Notes: a model not told the origin generated them from the letters alone. Positions 1 through 6,157 are shown, numbered from the stretch's first letter. The stretch: DNA of 7,147 bases from Deltaproteobacteria bacterium (GCA_016875515.1 VGRA01000130.1:1-7147), one strand, 5' to 3'. Numbers and translations are program-made.

Positions 1-702
1 GACCCGGAGGACGCGGAGGTGCGCCGGCGCATCGGCTACCTGCCAGAGCGGCTGGAGCTGCCCCCTGCCTGGACGCCGCCCGAGTTCCTCCGGAGTGTGG
101 CCCGCTTCAAGCGGCTCTCCCGGCCGGACGCGGCCATTGACCAGCTGTTGCAGCGCGTGGGGCTGGCCGAGGCGCGGGGGCGGAGAATCGGTGGCTTCAG
201 CAAGGGGATGAAGCAGCGCACGGGGCTGGCCGCGGCGCTGCTGGGCCAGCCGGAGCTGCTCATCCTGGACGAGCCCACGGACGGGGTGGACCCGGTGGGG
301 CGGATGGAGATCCGCGCCCTGCTCGCCGAGGAGCGGGCCCGGGGCGCCACGCTGCTGCTCAACTCCCACCTGCTCGCGGAGACGGAGCGGGTGTGCGACC
401 GCATCGGCGTGCTGTCCCGCGGCCGCGTGGTGCGGGAGGGGACGCTGGAGGAGTTGGCCCGTCCCACGCGCGGCTACATCGTGAAGCTGTCCGGCGTGCT
501 GTCGTTGGACGCCCTTGCAGGGCACGGGCTGCAGCCGGTGGCGGGGATGGCCGGCACCTTCCGCGTGGAGGCGGCGGACGTGGACGCCCTCAACCGGGCT
601 CTGGACGCGGTGCGGCGGGACGGGGCGCTGCTGCTGGAACTGCACCCGGAGTCCCGGGACCTGGAGCGCGTGCTGGCCGAGGCGCTGGGAGGCGCGGCAT
701 GA
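1..702 (+). CDS. ABC transporter ATP-binding protein, 5'-truncated by the window edge
   Basis: This is the cytoplasmic ATPase subunit of an ABC-2-type transporter; it hydrolyses ATP to drive the membrane partner encoded next. The frame is open from base 1, so the start codon and Walker A loop lie outside the window. Visible motifs in order are a Q-loop region IGYLPE with Glu at the usual Gln position (from about base 31), the ABC signature as GGFSKGMKQR (190-219), Walker B LLILDEP (256-276), the D-loop DGVDP, and the switch histidine in LLLNSHLLAE (His at 367-369). About 100 residues follow as the C-terminal extension typical of NosF/GldA/CcmA-like ATPases. The stop codon overlaps the start of the permease gene (ATGA at 699-702), which indicates translational coupling. 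The substrate cannot be told from sequence. The family call is certain and the subfamily is inferred. Confidence 0.95.
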   Translation, partial: DPEDAEVRRRIGYLPERLELPPAWTPPEFLRSVARFKRLSRPDAAIDQLLQRVGLAEARGRRIGGFSKGMKQRTGLAAALLGQPELLILDEPTDGVDPVGRMEIRALLAEERARGATLLLNSHLLAETERVCDRIGVLSRGRVVREGTLEELARPTRGYIVKLSGVLSLDALAGHGLQPVAGMAGTFRVEAADVDALNRALDAVRRDGALLLELHPESRDLERVLAEALGGAA

Positions 703-1532
703 CGGTCCTGCACGTGGCGCTGGACTTGCTGCGCGAGGCGGCCAGCCGCAAATGGTTCCTGCTTCTGGGGGCGGGCATCACGCTGGTGCTGGTGTCGCTG
801 GGACTGTCGCTGCGGATGGAGGTGGTGGACGGCGCCATCTCGGCCACGCGCCTGTTCGGCAAGTCGCTGGGTAACGACATCCGGTCCGCGGACGTGGCGC
901 TCCGCCCCGTCTACGTCGCGGTGGCGTACCTCACCTTCTACGGGGGCATGGTGTTCGGCATCCTGTCCTGCTCGGACTTCGCGCCGGCCATGCTGACGCC
1001 GGGGCGGATTGAGCAGTTGCTCTCCCTGCCGGTGCGGCGGTGGGAGCTGCTGGTGGGGACGTTCGTCGGGGTGATGGCGCTCGCCCTGGGGGCGGCGCTC
1101 TACGGGGCCGGGGGGCTGGCGCTGCTGCTCGGGTTCAAGACGGGGGCGTGGACCTTCAAGCCGGTGCTGGCGGCGCTGCTGTCCATGACCGGGTTTGCCG
1201 CGGTGTACGCCTGCATGCTGGCGGTGGCGCTGTTCCTGCGCAGCGCGTCGGTGAGCGCGCTCTTCGGCGGGATGGTGTTCGTGGCGGGGATTGCCGCGGG
1301 CTTCCGGCAGGAGATGGCGGCGGCGCTGGACGAGGGGGCCACGCGCACGCTGTTCAACGCGGTGACGGCGCTGTTGCCGAGGCTGTCCACGCTCGCCTCC
1401 GCCTCGGCGGAGCTGGCGGGCAGCGGCGTGGTGACGGTGAGGTCGTTCCCCTCGGTGGTGGCGGGGGTGGCGGTGTGGGCGCTCGGCGCGCTCTGCGTGG
1501 GCCTCTGGCGCTTCGAGCACAAGGACTTCTGA
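699..1532 (+). CDS. ABC-2-type transporter permease (277 aa)
   Basis: This is the integral membrane partner of the preceding ATPase. The ATG at 699 overlaps the ATPase stop, which decides the start; the same frame stays open further upstream only because it runs out of frame through the ATPase gene. Six hydrophobic segments are visible at about residues 20-38, 71-91, 115-146, 156-180, 184-202 and 251-271, the usual ABC-2 topology. The conserved segment after the second helix reads SDFAPAMLTPGRIEQLLSLP (residues 92-111), followed by a RRWELLVG turn. This matches the family pattern of an amphipathic stretch that contacts the ATPase ahead of helix 3. The C-terminus is a basic/acidic cytoplasmic tail, RFEHKDF. 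It resembles NosY-like permeases in size and layout. The direction and substrate (drug, polysaccharide, protein or copper-site related) are unknown. Confidence 0.93.
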   Translation: MTVLHVALDLLREAASRKWFLLLGAGITLVLVSLGLSLRMEVVDGAISATRLFGKSLGNDIRSADVALRPVYVAVAYLTFYGGMVFGILSCSDFAPAMLTPGRIEQLLSLPVRRWELLVGTFVGVMALALGAALYGAGGLALLLGFKTGAWTFKPVLAALLSMTGFAAVYACMLAVALFLRSASVSALFGGMVFVAGIAAGFRQEMAAALDEGATRTLFNAVTALLPRLSTLASASAELAGSGVVTVRSFPSVVAGVAVWALGALCVGLWRFEHKDF

Positions 1533-1535
1533 GAC

Positions 1536-2693
1536 ATGGACACACGACGACGGTGGCTGTGGCCGGTGCTCGCGGGGGCGTGCTTCGCGCTGGCGGCGTG
1601 GCTGATGCTCCGGGGGGAGGCCGAGCAGCCCTCGGAGCGCCGGGTGGACCAGGTGAAGCTGCCGCGCCACGCGACGCGCGATGACTTCGAGCGGCAGGAG
1701 CAGCGCCGCACGTGGAGCCCGCCCCCACCGCCCGCCGGTACGCCGCCACCCCGCCCGGACGAGCAGCCCGTAGCGCGCGACCCGCTGCTGCTCGCGCTGC
1801 CCATTGGCCGCAACAGCTCGGCCCTGGTGGTGGAGGCCAACGCCCTGGCCAACTCCCCGGCGGGCGAGCTGCTCGTCCAGTGCTTCCAGCAGCGCACGCG
1901 CGGACGGGGGCTCGAGCGGGTGAAGGAGCAGATGGGAATTGATCCGCTGAAGGACGTGGACCGCGTGGCCCTGTGGGACGACGGCGCCATGGTGACCGGG
2001 AGCTTCCAGGGCTTCCCGTGGGACATGATTGCGGAGCGGCACGAGGTGACGCGCTACGGCGAGGGCGGCACGCTGTACCGCCCGAAGCCGGAGGCGTTCC
2101 CGCGGGCAGACGGTGGGCCGGGCGGGGCGGACCTCGTGGTGGGCCGGTGGAGGGACCAGCTGCTGTTCTTCGTGGACTCGGAGGAGGCGGCGAAGGAGGT
2201 GATGGACCGGCTGGAGGGGCGGCTGCAGGGCGGGCCCGGCTCGCTCACCGAGGACATGGCTTACGGGGAGTTCTACGGCACGCTGGACGCGAAGGACTTG
2301 GGGGAGCTCTTCCCGGACGATGACCCCGGGCTGAAGGAGGCGTTCCTGAAAGGGGCAGAGCGGGTGGTGCTTCACGTGGACGCGGCGCGAGACGTGGGGC
2401 TGGTGGCGGAGGTGCAGGGGCCGGGCGGCGAGGGGCTGGGGGACGTGGCGAAGTCGCTGGGCGGGGCGCTCGCGCTGGCGCGGGTGAAGGCCGCCGCGGA
2501 CGGGGACGCGGACCTGGCAGAGCTGCTGGAGTTGGCGCGGGTGAACCGGAGGCCGGACGGCAGATTCGGGGTGGAGCTGGCGCTGCCGCTGGAGTTCCTC
2601 CAGAAGCGGCTGTCCCAATGCGAGCCGGCGCCCGAGCGGCCCACCGCGGTTGGGCCGGAGGAGGATGGGCCGGACCCGGCGGCGGCCCCTTGA
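1536..2693 (+). CDS. Membrane-anchored periplasmic protein of unknown function, in the ABC operon
   Basis: I do not recognise this 385-residue protein with confidence. The ATG lies 3 bases after the permease stop, with a purine-rich AAGGA at 1521-1525, so it is almost certainly co-translated with the transporter. It starts with Arg-rich MDTRRR, then one hydrophobic segment (about residues 8-25), consistent with an N-in signal anchor. A charged region and a proline-rich linker (residues 61-73) lead to a globular domain from about residue 80 to 362. That domain holds GRNSSALVVEANALA, a GIDPLKDVDRVALWDDG stretch (134-150), QLLFFVDSEEAAKEVMDRL (208-226) and YGEFYGTLDAKDLGELFPDD (243-262). The DPLKDVDRVAL pattern is reminiscent of DUF3352-like periplasmic proteins, but this is a weak resemblance. 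The tail is acidic and Pro/Ala-rich. The context suggests an accessory or sensor subunit of the exporter. Confidence 0.85.
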   Translation: MDTRRRWLWPVLAGACFALAAWLMLRGEAEQPSERRVDQVKLPRHATRDDFERQEQRRTWSPPPPPAGTPPPRPDEQPVARDPLLLALPIGRNSSALVVEANALANSPAGELLVQCFQQRTRGRGLERVKEQMGIDPLKDVDRVALWDDGAMVTGSFQGFPWDMIAERHEVTRYGEGGTLYRPKPEAFPRADGGPGGADLVVGRWRDQLLFFVDSEEAAKEVMDRLEGRLQGGPGSLTEDMAYGEFYGTLDAKDLGELFPDDDPGLKEAFLKGAERVVLHVDAARDVGLVAEVQGPGGEGLGDVAKSLGGALALARVKAAADGDADLAELLELARVNRRPDGRFGVELALPLEFLQKRLSQCEPAPERPTAVGPEEDGPDPAAAP

Positions 2694-2702
2694 CGGCGTT
2701 GG

Positions 2703-2716
2703 GGGCGTGACATTGC
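2703..2716 (+). promoter_or_regulatory. Possible sigma-54-type promoter element ahead of the DUF2934 gene
   Basis: The 84-base gap 2694-2777 contains GGGCGTGACATTGC, in which a GG and a GC dinucleotide are separated by exactly 10 bases and the second block reads TTGC as in the sigma-54 -12 element. The first block (GGGCG) matches the TGGCAC consensus only at GG. If real, transcription would begin near 2728, about 50 bases before the ATG. A G-rich genome yields such matches by chance, so this is a weak call. Confidence 0.2.
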
Positions 2717-2777
2717 CCCGGAGCTGCCTTAAGTGAGCGCGCCCAGTACAACCGCTGCCCTTGAGGGGGGAACCACC

Positions 2778-3179
2778 ATGGCCACGAAGAAGACCAAGAT
2801 CACCACGTCCAAGCCCGCAGAGAAGATCGCCGCCGCGCCCGCGCCGGCCGCTGCTGCTGCTGCTGCTGCTGCGCCTGCCAAGGCGCCCGCGAAGGTCGCC
2901 ACCGCCGCGCCGAAGGCCGTGGAGAAGAAGCCGGCCGAGAAGCCCGCCGTGTCGAAGGCGGAGCCGAAGCCCGCTGCCGTTGCCGCGGCCCCGAAGGCCG
3001 CGCCCGCGAAGCAGGCCGTCTCCCGCGGGGAACTGGACACGCTCATCCGAGAGGAGGCCTACCGGCTGGCCACGGCCCGCAACTTCCGCAACGGCAGCCC
3101 GGTGGCGGACTGGCTGGCCGCAGAGAAGCAGGTGCTCGGCAAGCTCGCCTCCGAGGGCGTGACCGCGGCGCACGGCTGA
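2778..3179 (+). CDS. Lys/Ala/Pro-rich protein with C-terminal DUF2934-type domain (133 aa)
   Basis: The ATG at 2778 is chosen because GAGGGGGG (2763-2770) sits 7 bases upstream; an earlier in-frame start at 2733 has no such site. Residues 1-80 are low complexity, composed of Lys, Ala and Pro in PAEKP/PKAAPAK-like units, resembling the tails of histone H1-like and other nucleoid-associated bacterial proteins. Residues 83-120 form a compact domain (SRGELDTLIREEAYRLA, then GSPVADWLAAEKQVL) with the IRE-AY and DWL-AE positions typical of DUF2934. The function of DUF2934 is not established; the basic tail suggests nucleic-acid contact, which is inference. No signal peptide or membrane segment is seen. 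A near-identical copy of the domain is found broken at 6373-6567, where nearly all changes within the domain are synonymous. Confidence 0.88.
   Translation: MATKKTKITTSKPAEKIAAAPAPAAAAAAAAAPAKAPAKVATAAPKAVEKKPAEKPAVSKAEPKPAAVAAAPKAAPAKQAVSRGELDTLIREEAYRLATARNFRNGSPVADWLAAEKQVLGKLASEGVTAAHG
2850..2870 (+). repeat. GCT trinucleotide microsatellite, seven perfect copies
   Basis: Seven consecutive GCT codons encode alanines 25-31 of the DUF2934 protein, inside a run of nine to ten alanines. GCT is a rare alanine codon in the neighbouring genes, which prefer GCC/GCG. The purity points to slippage expansion rather than codon selection. Length change would alter the tail in steps of one residue without shifting frame. 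Confidence 0.9.
3069..3118 (+). repeat. Direct repeat, copy 1 (50 bp identical to 6457-6506)
   Basis: This is the core of the DUF2934 domain coding sequence and is identical base for base to 6457-6506. The flanking domain sequence is also about 85-90 percent alike by eye, out to the stop codons. It could serve as a substrate for homologous recombination between the two sites, which would delete about 3.4 kb including the 748-aa and VOC genes. Confidence 0.93.
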
Positions 3180-3207
3180 GCCCACGCCGCCTGTAATGCC
3201 CGTTGAC

Positions 3208-3223
3208 GTTTCCTCGCGGAAAC
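3208..3223 (+). terminator. Perfect 6-bp hairpin downstream of the DUF2934 gene
   Basis: GTTTCC-TCGC-GGAAAC forms a perfect 6-bp stem with a 4-base loop, 28 bases after the DUF2934 stop. An outer imperfect pairing (CCGCCTG upstream with CAGGGCGG downstream) could lengthen it. No T-run follows, so it may be a weak or factor-assisted terminator, or a structured element in the leader of the next gene. The rest of 3180-3328 shows no convincing -35/-10 promoter. Confidence 0.35.
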
Positions 3224-3316
3224 AGGGCGGGGCCGCGGACGACGATCCACAATTGGCCGCAACTCCGGACGGGCCGTGACCGACAATGCCGGCACGGACG
3301 TTCCCAACCCATTCCC

Positions 3317-3320
3317 GGAG
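3317..3320 (+). promoter_or_regulatory. Ribosome binding site fixing the start of the 748-aa gene
   Basis: GGAG lies 8 bases before the ATG at 3329. The frame stays open upstream to 3203, but the ATG there has no comparable site, lies in the hairpin region, and would add 42 Arg/Pro-rich residues unlike the rest of the protein. Confidence 0.7.
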
Positions 3321-3328
3321 TTCCTTCC

Positions 3329-5575
3329 ATGTACGGCATCAACTCGAAGCCCGCGGCCTCGACCACCCCCAGCAGCAACACCTCTCCCGCCTCCGCCGCC
3401 TCGCAGTCCTCGGCGGCGAGCGCGTCCGCGCAGGCGGTCTCCAGCCCGGCGTCCCAGGGGGCGATGGCGACGAAGGCAACCCCCACGCTGGACCTGCTGG
3501 GCAGCTTCAGCCGGGTGCTGGGCCTGGACGGCGGGACGGGGCAGCTGGACCTGGGAAAGAACGGGGCGTTCCAGAAGCGCCCCATGGACGTGCTGGCTGG
3601 GGCGCTCATCTCCGGCAACCGCCAACAGGCGGAGATGGCCGTCCGGGTGGTGGCCTTCGTGGGCTTCCTCGGCGAGCTGTTCAAGCAGTTCGACCAGGCC
3701 TTCGCGAAGGGGGCGGGCCAGGGAATGGGGCAGCAGGCGGCCACCGCGCAGGGCGCGGATGCGCTGAAGGCCTCGGGGGCGCGCGTCACCGGTGACATCC
3801 CGGCCGGCTTCACCCCGGGCAACTCCACGCTCCCGGCCCCCAACGACGTGAAGGAGTTCGAGTCCTACATCTCCGCGGCCACGCAGGAGGGCGGCGGGCA
3901 GAACGGCAACATTGCCCAGCAGCGCGCCTCGGCAGGGACCCGCTTCGGCCAGGTGAAGGACGGCGACCAGTTCGACGCCGCCATCGCGCGCAACTACGCC
4001 TACCAGTTTGCCGGTGCGGCGAGCGGCACCGCCTACCGCACGCCCAACGGGCTCGCGGACGGCGCCCAGGCCTTCTACAGGATGGGCCCCGCTGCGCAGA
4101 CGTTCATGCAGGTGGCGGCCGTCTACAAGGGCGACCTCGCTGGCGGCGCGAAGAACTACGACAACGCCAAGCTGCAGGAGTTGCTGAAGGAGAAGGGTGC
4201 CGAGGGGGCGGACGGGCCGGGCGTTGGCCAGACGGACGTGGAGACCATTGGTGCGGTGGCGAAGGCCATCGACCAGGGGAAGCTCACCCTCCAGGACGTG
4301 ATGGGCAAGCAGGGGGCCATTGGCAGCCCCGGCGAGTACCAGCAGGCCATTGACCTTGTGCAGGGCGGGGGCCTGGCGAAGCTGCTGAAGTCCTACGACA
4401 GCCAGCCCATCGTGGGGCGTGAGGGGCAAGGGGCCAACGCAGGCAACGCCGGGAACGCCGGCAACGCCGGGAACGCCGGCAACGCCGGGAACGCGGGCAA
4501 CGCCGGGAACGCGGGCAACGCCGGGAACGCGGACCAGGCGAAGGCCGCGGCCACGGGCGACAAGACGTTCGGCGGCGTGGAGGGCTTCTTCAACTTCGTG
4601 CGCGGCTCGGGGACGACCAACTGGATGTCGCTCGGCAAGGAGCAGCGCACGGCGCTGTCCGGCATGTCTGACCGCGAGCGCGCCATCCTGCACCTGTGGG
4701 GCGGGCAGGCCTCCACCGCGGGCAAGAACGACGGCAGCATCCTGCAGAACGTGATGGAGGACGCGAAGCTCCCGCCGGACCAGCAGAAGTTCAAGCCGGC
4801 CGAGCACAACGTGGCGTTCGAGCTGGCGCAGAAGGACAAGGACAAGTTCGGCGGCATCACCGGCAAGACGCTCGACGCGGAGTTCTTCAAGGTCTACGGG
4901 AAGCTGACCGGCAAGGACATCTCCGGCCGCTACGCCAACAGCCCCATCAACTTCTCCAAGGGGCCGCTGGACCTCACCAAGAAGGGGACCGAGGCCAACG
5001 GGCTGAACAGCTTCTCCAACTCGGTGCTCCAGCTGTGGGGCCACTCGCCGCTGTTCAACGGCGGGAAGATCGACGGCAACATCATCCAGTTCTCCCTGGA
5101 CAACCCGAACCGGCTGGAGACCCTGCGCGGCCCCAACGACACCGAGGAGCTGCGGCAGTTGCTCGCGGCGGACAAGGCGTCCGACGGCGTGGTGAACGGC
5201 GACTCGCTGGACAACGCCATGCTGGACGTCCTGGACAACATGTACGCCGGCGGCCCGCAGGCCACGGTGGACCGCACCATGGCGGACGCCATGTCCGAGG
5301 CGAGCGAGCGGCGCCGCGGCCTGCTCCCGCCCGCGCGCAAGGGGCTGGGCAGCATTGACTCGTCCATGCTCAACGCCACGCGCCCCGGCGGGAAGGCCTG
5401 CCCGTTCTTCCCCAACGGCCAGGTGTCCCCCGCGCAGCAGGCGCAGCAGGCGCAGCAGGCGCAGCAGGCGCAGCAGTCCCCGTCACCGTCGGTGGCCGCG
5501 GGCTCGAGCGCATCCGCCGCGAGCCCAATCACCAGCCCGGCGCCCCCCCCTGCCCCCAGCCCCGTTCGGTACTAG
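3329..5575 (+). CDS. Large low-complexity repeat protein of unknown function (748 aa), possibly secreted by a non-Sec route
   Basis: I cannot assign this protein to a named family. Residues 1-45 are Ser/Ala/Thr-rich with no charged n-region or hydrophobic core, so there is no Sec or Tat signal. Residues 86-125 are helical and partly hydrophobic (MDVLAGALISGNRQQAEMA, then VVAFVGFLGELFKQF). Residues 304-357 look helical. Residues 370-402 are ten Asn-Ala-Gly units ending in Asn-Ala-Asp. Residues 452-640 contain two tandem modules offset by about 113 residues: AILHLWG with GKNDGSILQ (452-473) against SVLQLWG with GKIDGNIIQ (566-587), each followed some 47 residues later by an EF-hand-like DKDKFGGITGKTLD (503-516) or DKASDGVVNGDSLD (615-628). 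The only cysteine is in GGKACPFFP (688-696). The C-terminus has five AQQ units and a Ser/Pro/Ala tail. The gene ends in tandem stops TAG TAG. The N-terminal composition and DG-I-x-L modules recall type III-secreted translocon proteins of the HrpF/NolX kind, but this is speculative. A VOC gene follows after 27 bases. Confidence 0.88.
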   Translation: MYGINSKPAASTTPSSNTSPASAASQSSAASASAQAVSSPASQGAMATKATPTLDLLGSFSRVLGLDGGTGQLDLGKNGAFQKRPMDVLAGALISGNRQQAEMAVRVVAFVGFLGELFKQFDQAFAKGAGQGMGQQAATAQGADALKASGARVTGDIPAGFTPGNSTLPAPNDVKEFESYISAATQEGGGQNGNIAQQRASAGTRFGQVKDGDQFDAAIARNYAYQFAGAASGTAYRTPNGLADGAQAFYRMGPAAQTFMQVAAVYKGDLAGGAKNYDNAKLQELLKEKGAEGADGPGVGQTDVETIGAVAKAIDQGKLTLQDVMGKQGAIGSPGEYQQAIDLVQGGGLAKLLKSYDSQPIVGREGQGANAGNAGNAGNAGNAGNAGNAGNAGNAGNAGNADQAKAAATGDKTFGGVEGFFNFVRGSGTTNWMSLGKEQRTALSGMSDRERAILHLWGGQASTAGKNDGSILQNVMEDAKLPPDQQKFKPAEHNVAFELAQKDKDKFGGITGKTLDAEFFKVYGKLTGKDISGRYANSPINFSKGPLDLTKKGTEANGLNSFSNSVLQLWGHSPLFNGGKIDGNIIQFSLDNPNRLETLRGPNDTEELRQLLAADKASDGVVNGDSLDNAMLDVLDNMYAGGPQATVDRTMADAMSEASERRRGLLPPARKGLGSIDSSMLNATRPGGKACPFFPNGQVSPAQQAQQAQQAQQAQQSPSPSVAAGSSASAASPITSPAPPPAPSPVRY
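4436..4534 (+). repeat. In-frame 9-bp tandem repeat (Asn-Ala-Gly) with 18-bp higher-order period
   Basis: Eleven consecutive 9-base units begin with AAC GC; the last ends in GAC (Asp) instead of Gly. The glycine codon alternates strictly GGC, GGG, GGC, GGG through the first ten units, so the true unit of amplification is 18 bases (five copies). Within the 18-mer the Ala codon before GGC changes from GCA to GCC to GCG along the array, whereas the one before GGG stays GCC. Such an array should vary in copy number between strains without breaking the frame. Confidence 0.95.
5432..5476 (+). repeat. In-frame 9-bp tandem repeat (Ala-Gln-Gln), five perfect copies
   Basis: Five identical copies of GCGCAGCAG encode AQQAQQ and onward at residues 702-716 of the 748-aa protein. 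There are no differences between copies, even at third positions, which suggests recent slippage expansion. It forms a flexible Gln-rich tail element. Confidence 0.95.
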
Positions 5576-5590
5576 TAGGGTCCGGTTTGC

Positions 5591-5596
5591 AAGGAG
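5591..5596 (+). promoter_or_regulatory. Strong ribosome binding site of the VOC gene
   Basis: AAGGAG lies 6 bases before the ATG at 5603, within the 27-base gap after the 748-aa gene. It is the best Shine-Dalgarno match among the plus-strand genes in the window. The short gap leaves little room for a separate promoter, so co-transcription with the upstream gene is likely. Confidence 0.75.
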
Positions 5597-5602
5597 ACAG
5601 CC

Positions 5603-6055
5603 ATGAAACTGCGCAGGCAGAGCATCACCCCGCACCTGACCGTGTCGGACATCCCCAAGGCGGCGAAGTTCTACGAGGCCGCGTTCGGCTTCAGCCCGAA
5701 GACGATGCTGCCGGGCCGGTCCGGGAAGATCATGCACGGGCAGCTCACGCTGGAGAACGGCACCATGCTGATGCTCGGGCCGGAGAGCGAGGAGCGCGGC
5801 TTCCGCTCGCCGAAGACCGCGGGCATCACCTCCCCGGTGTCGCTCTACCTGGTGGTGCGGGACGTGGACGCGCAGCACCAGAAGGCGGTGGCTGCCGGCG
5901 CGCGGGAGCTGCTCGCCCCCAACGACCAGTTCTTCGGGGCGCGCACCTCGCTCGTGCTGGACCCGGACGGCCACCAGTGGATGCTCTCCGAGGAGAAGGA
6001 GGAGCTGTCGCCGGAGGAACTCCAGGCCGCGCTGAAGGTCACGAACGCGCGCTGA
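5603..6055 (+). CDS. VOC superfamily (glyoxalase/bleomycin-resistance fold, PhnB-like) protein (150 aa)
   Basis: This is a small cytoplasmic protein of the vicinal-oxygen-chelate fold. Two beta-alpha-beta-beta-beta halves are visible. The first (residues 7-58) has HLTVSDIPKAAKFYEAAFGF and HGQLTLENGTMLMLG. The second (about 79-129) has VSLYLVVRDVDAQHQKAVAAG and the hallmark end DPDGHQWMLSE. His11 and His45 occupy plausible metal-ligand positions, but the residue near the end of the second half is Trp rather than an acidic ligand, as in many PhnB-like members. Family members include glyoxalases, dioxygenases, resistance proteins and many with no known reaction, so the substrate cannot be assigned. 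The acidic tail EEKEELSPEEL is common in the PhnB-like group. The start is set by AAGGAG 6 bases upstream. It converges with the XRE remnant that begins 18 bases after its stop. Confidence 0.92.
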   Translation: MKLRRQSITPHLTVSDIPKAAKFYEAAFGFSPKTMLPGRSGKIMHGQLTLENGTMLMLGPESEERGFRSPKTAGITSPVSLYLVVRDVDAQHQKAVAAGARELLAPNDQFFGARTSLVLDPDGHQWMLSEEKEELSPEELQAALKVTNAR

Positions 6056-6071
6056 GGGGCAGTGCGACCTG

Positions 6072-6085
6072 GTTCAGCCCTGAAC
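6072..6085 (+). terminator. Short inverted repeat after the VOC gene
   Basis: GTTCAG-CC-CTGAAC is a perfect 6-base inverted repeat 17 bases after the VOC stop; sterically it would fold as a 5-bp stem with a 4-base loop. There is no T-run. It also overlaps the stop codon of the minus-strand XRE remnant, so it may be coincidental. Confidence 0.2.
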
Positions 6086-6157
6086 TGGGCGCCGGTGTCC
6101 CTGAAGCGGCCCCCTCGTTGGCCCGGGATAAATGATCTCGAGCCCGTGCGCGATTCT
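6074..6157 (-). pseudogene. Remnant: 3' end of a second XRE-family regulator
   Basis: On the minus strand this stretch reads RIAHGLEIIYPG, then a divergent middle, then HRRPVQG and a stop. The intact regulator at 6628-7029 ends RIAHGLEIMFPD, a middle, then GRRVVPG and a stop. Both run 27 residues from the Arg to the stop without gaps. The first 11 codons agree at about 27 of 33 bases, the middle is poorly conserved, and the last seven codons (including the stop) agree at about 15 of 21. No XRE sequence (helix-turn-helix or preceding region) continues upstream of the Arg; beyond about 6157 the DNA is recombinase-like instead. The equal length and shared stop make chance unlikely. The divergent middle suggests a paralog rather than a very recent copy. 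Confidence 0.6.

Noticed and set aside
393..698. N-terminal extension of the permease frame upstream of 699
   Set aside because: It overlaps the ATPase gene out of frame, giving Arg/Gly/Ala-rich nonsense. The ATGA overlap and clean family N-terminus support the start at 699.
1566..1586. Possible lipobox (LAGAC) at residues 12-16 of the 1536-2693 product
   Set aside because: Leu is one position too early for the consensus, and strong hydrophobicity continues for about ten residues after the Cys, which fits a transmembrane anchor and not a lipoprotein signal.
474..3185. 903-residue minus-strand open frame across the ABC operon
   Set aside because: It is antisense to three well-supported genes and is rich in Arg/Gly/His/Leu, as expected when GC-biased codons are read in the wrong frame. 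It has no recognisable domain.
3203..3328. Upstream start adding 42 residues to the 748-aa protein
   Set aside because: There is no ribosome binding site, the start lies at a hairpin, and the composition is unlike the protein. GGAG at 3317-3320 supports ATG 3329.
4436..4534. CRISPR-like array
   Set aside because: The units are 9 bases long, contiguous and in frame with a coding sequence. There are no spacers and no cas genes.
3059..5044. 661-residue minus-strand frame containing VPGVA repeats identical to elastin-like pentapeptides
   Set aside because: The VPGVA/VPGVAR pattern is simply the complement of the Asn-Ala-Gly coding repeat in a shifted frame. The plus-strand gene has a ribosome site, module duplication and better codon use.
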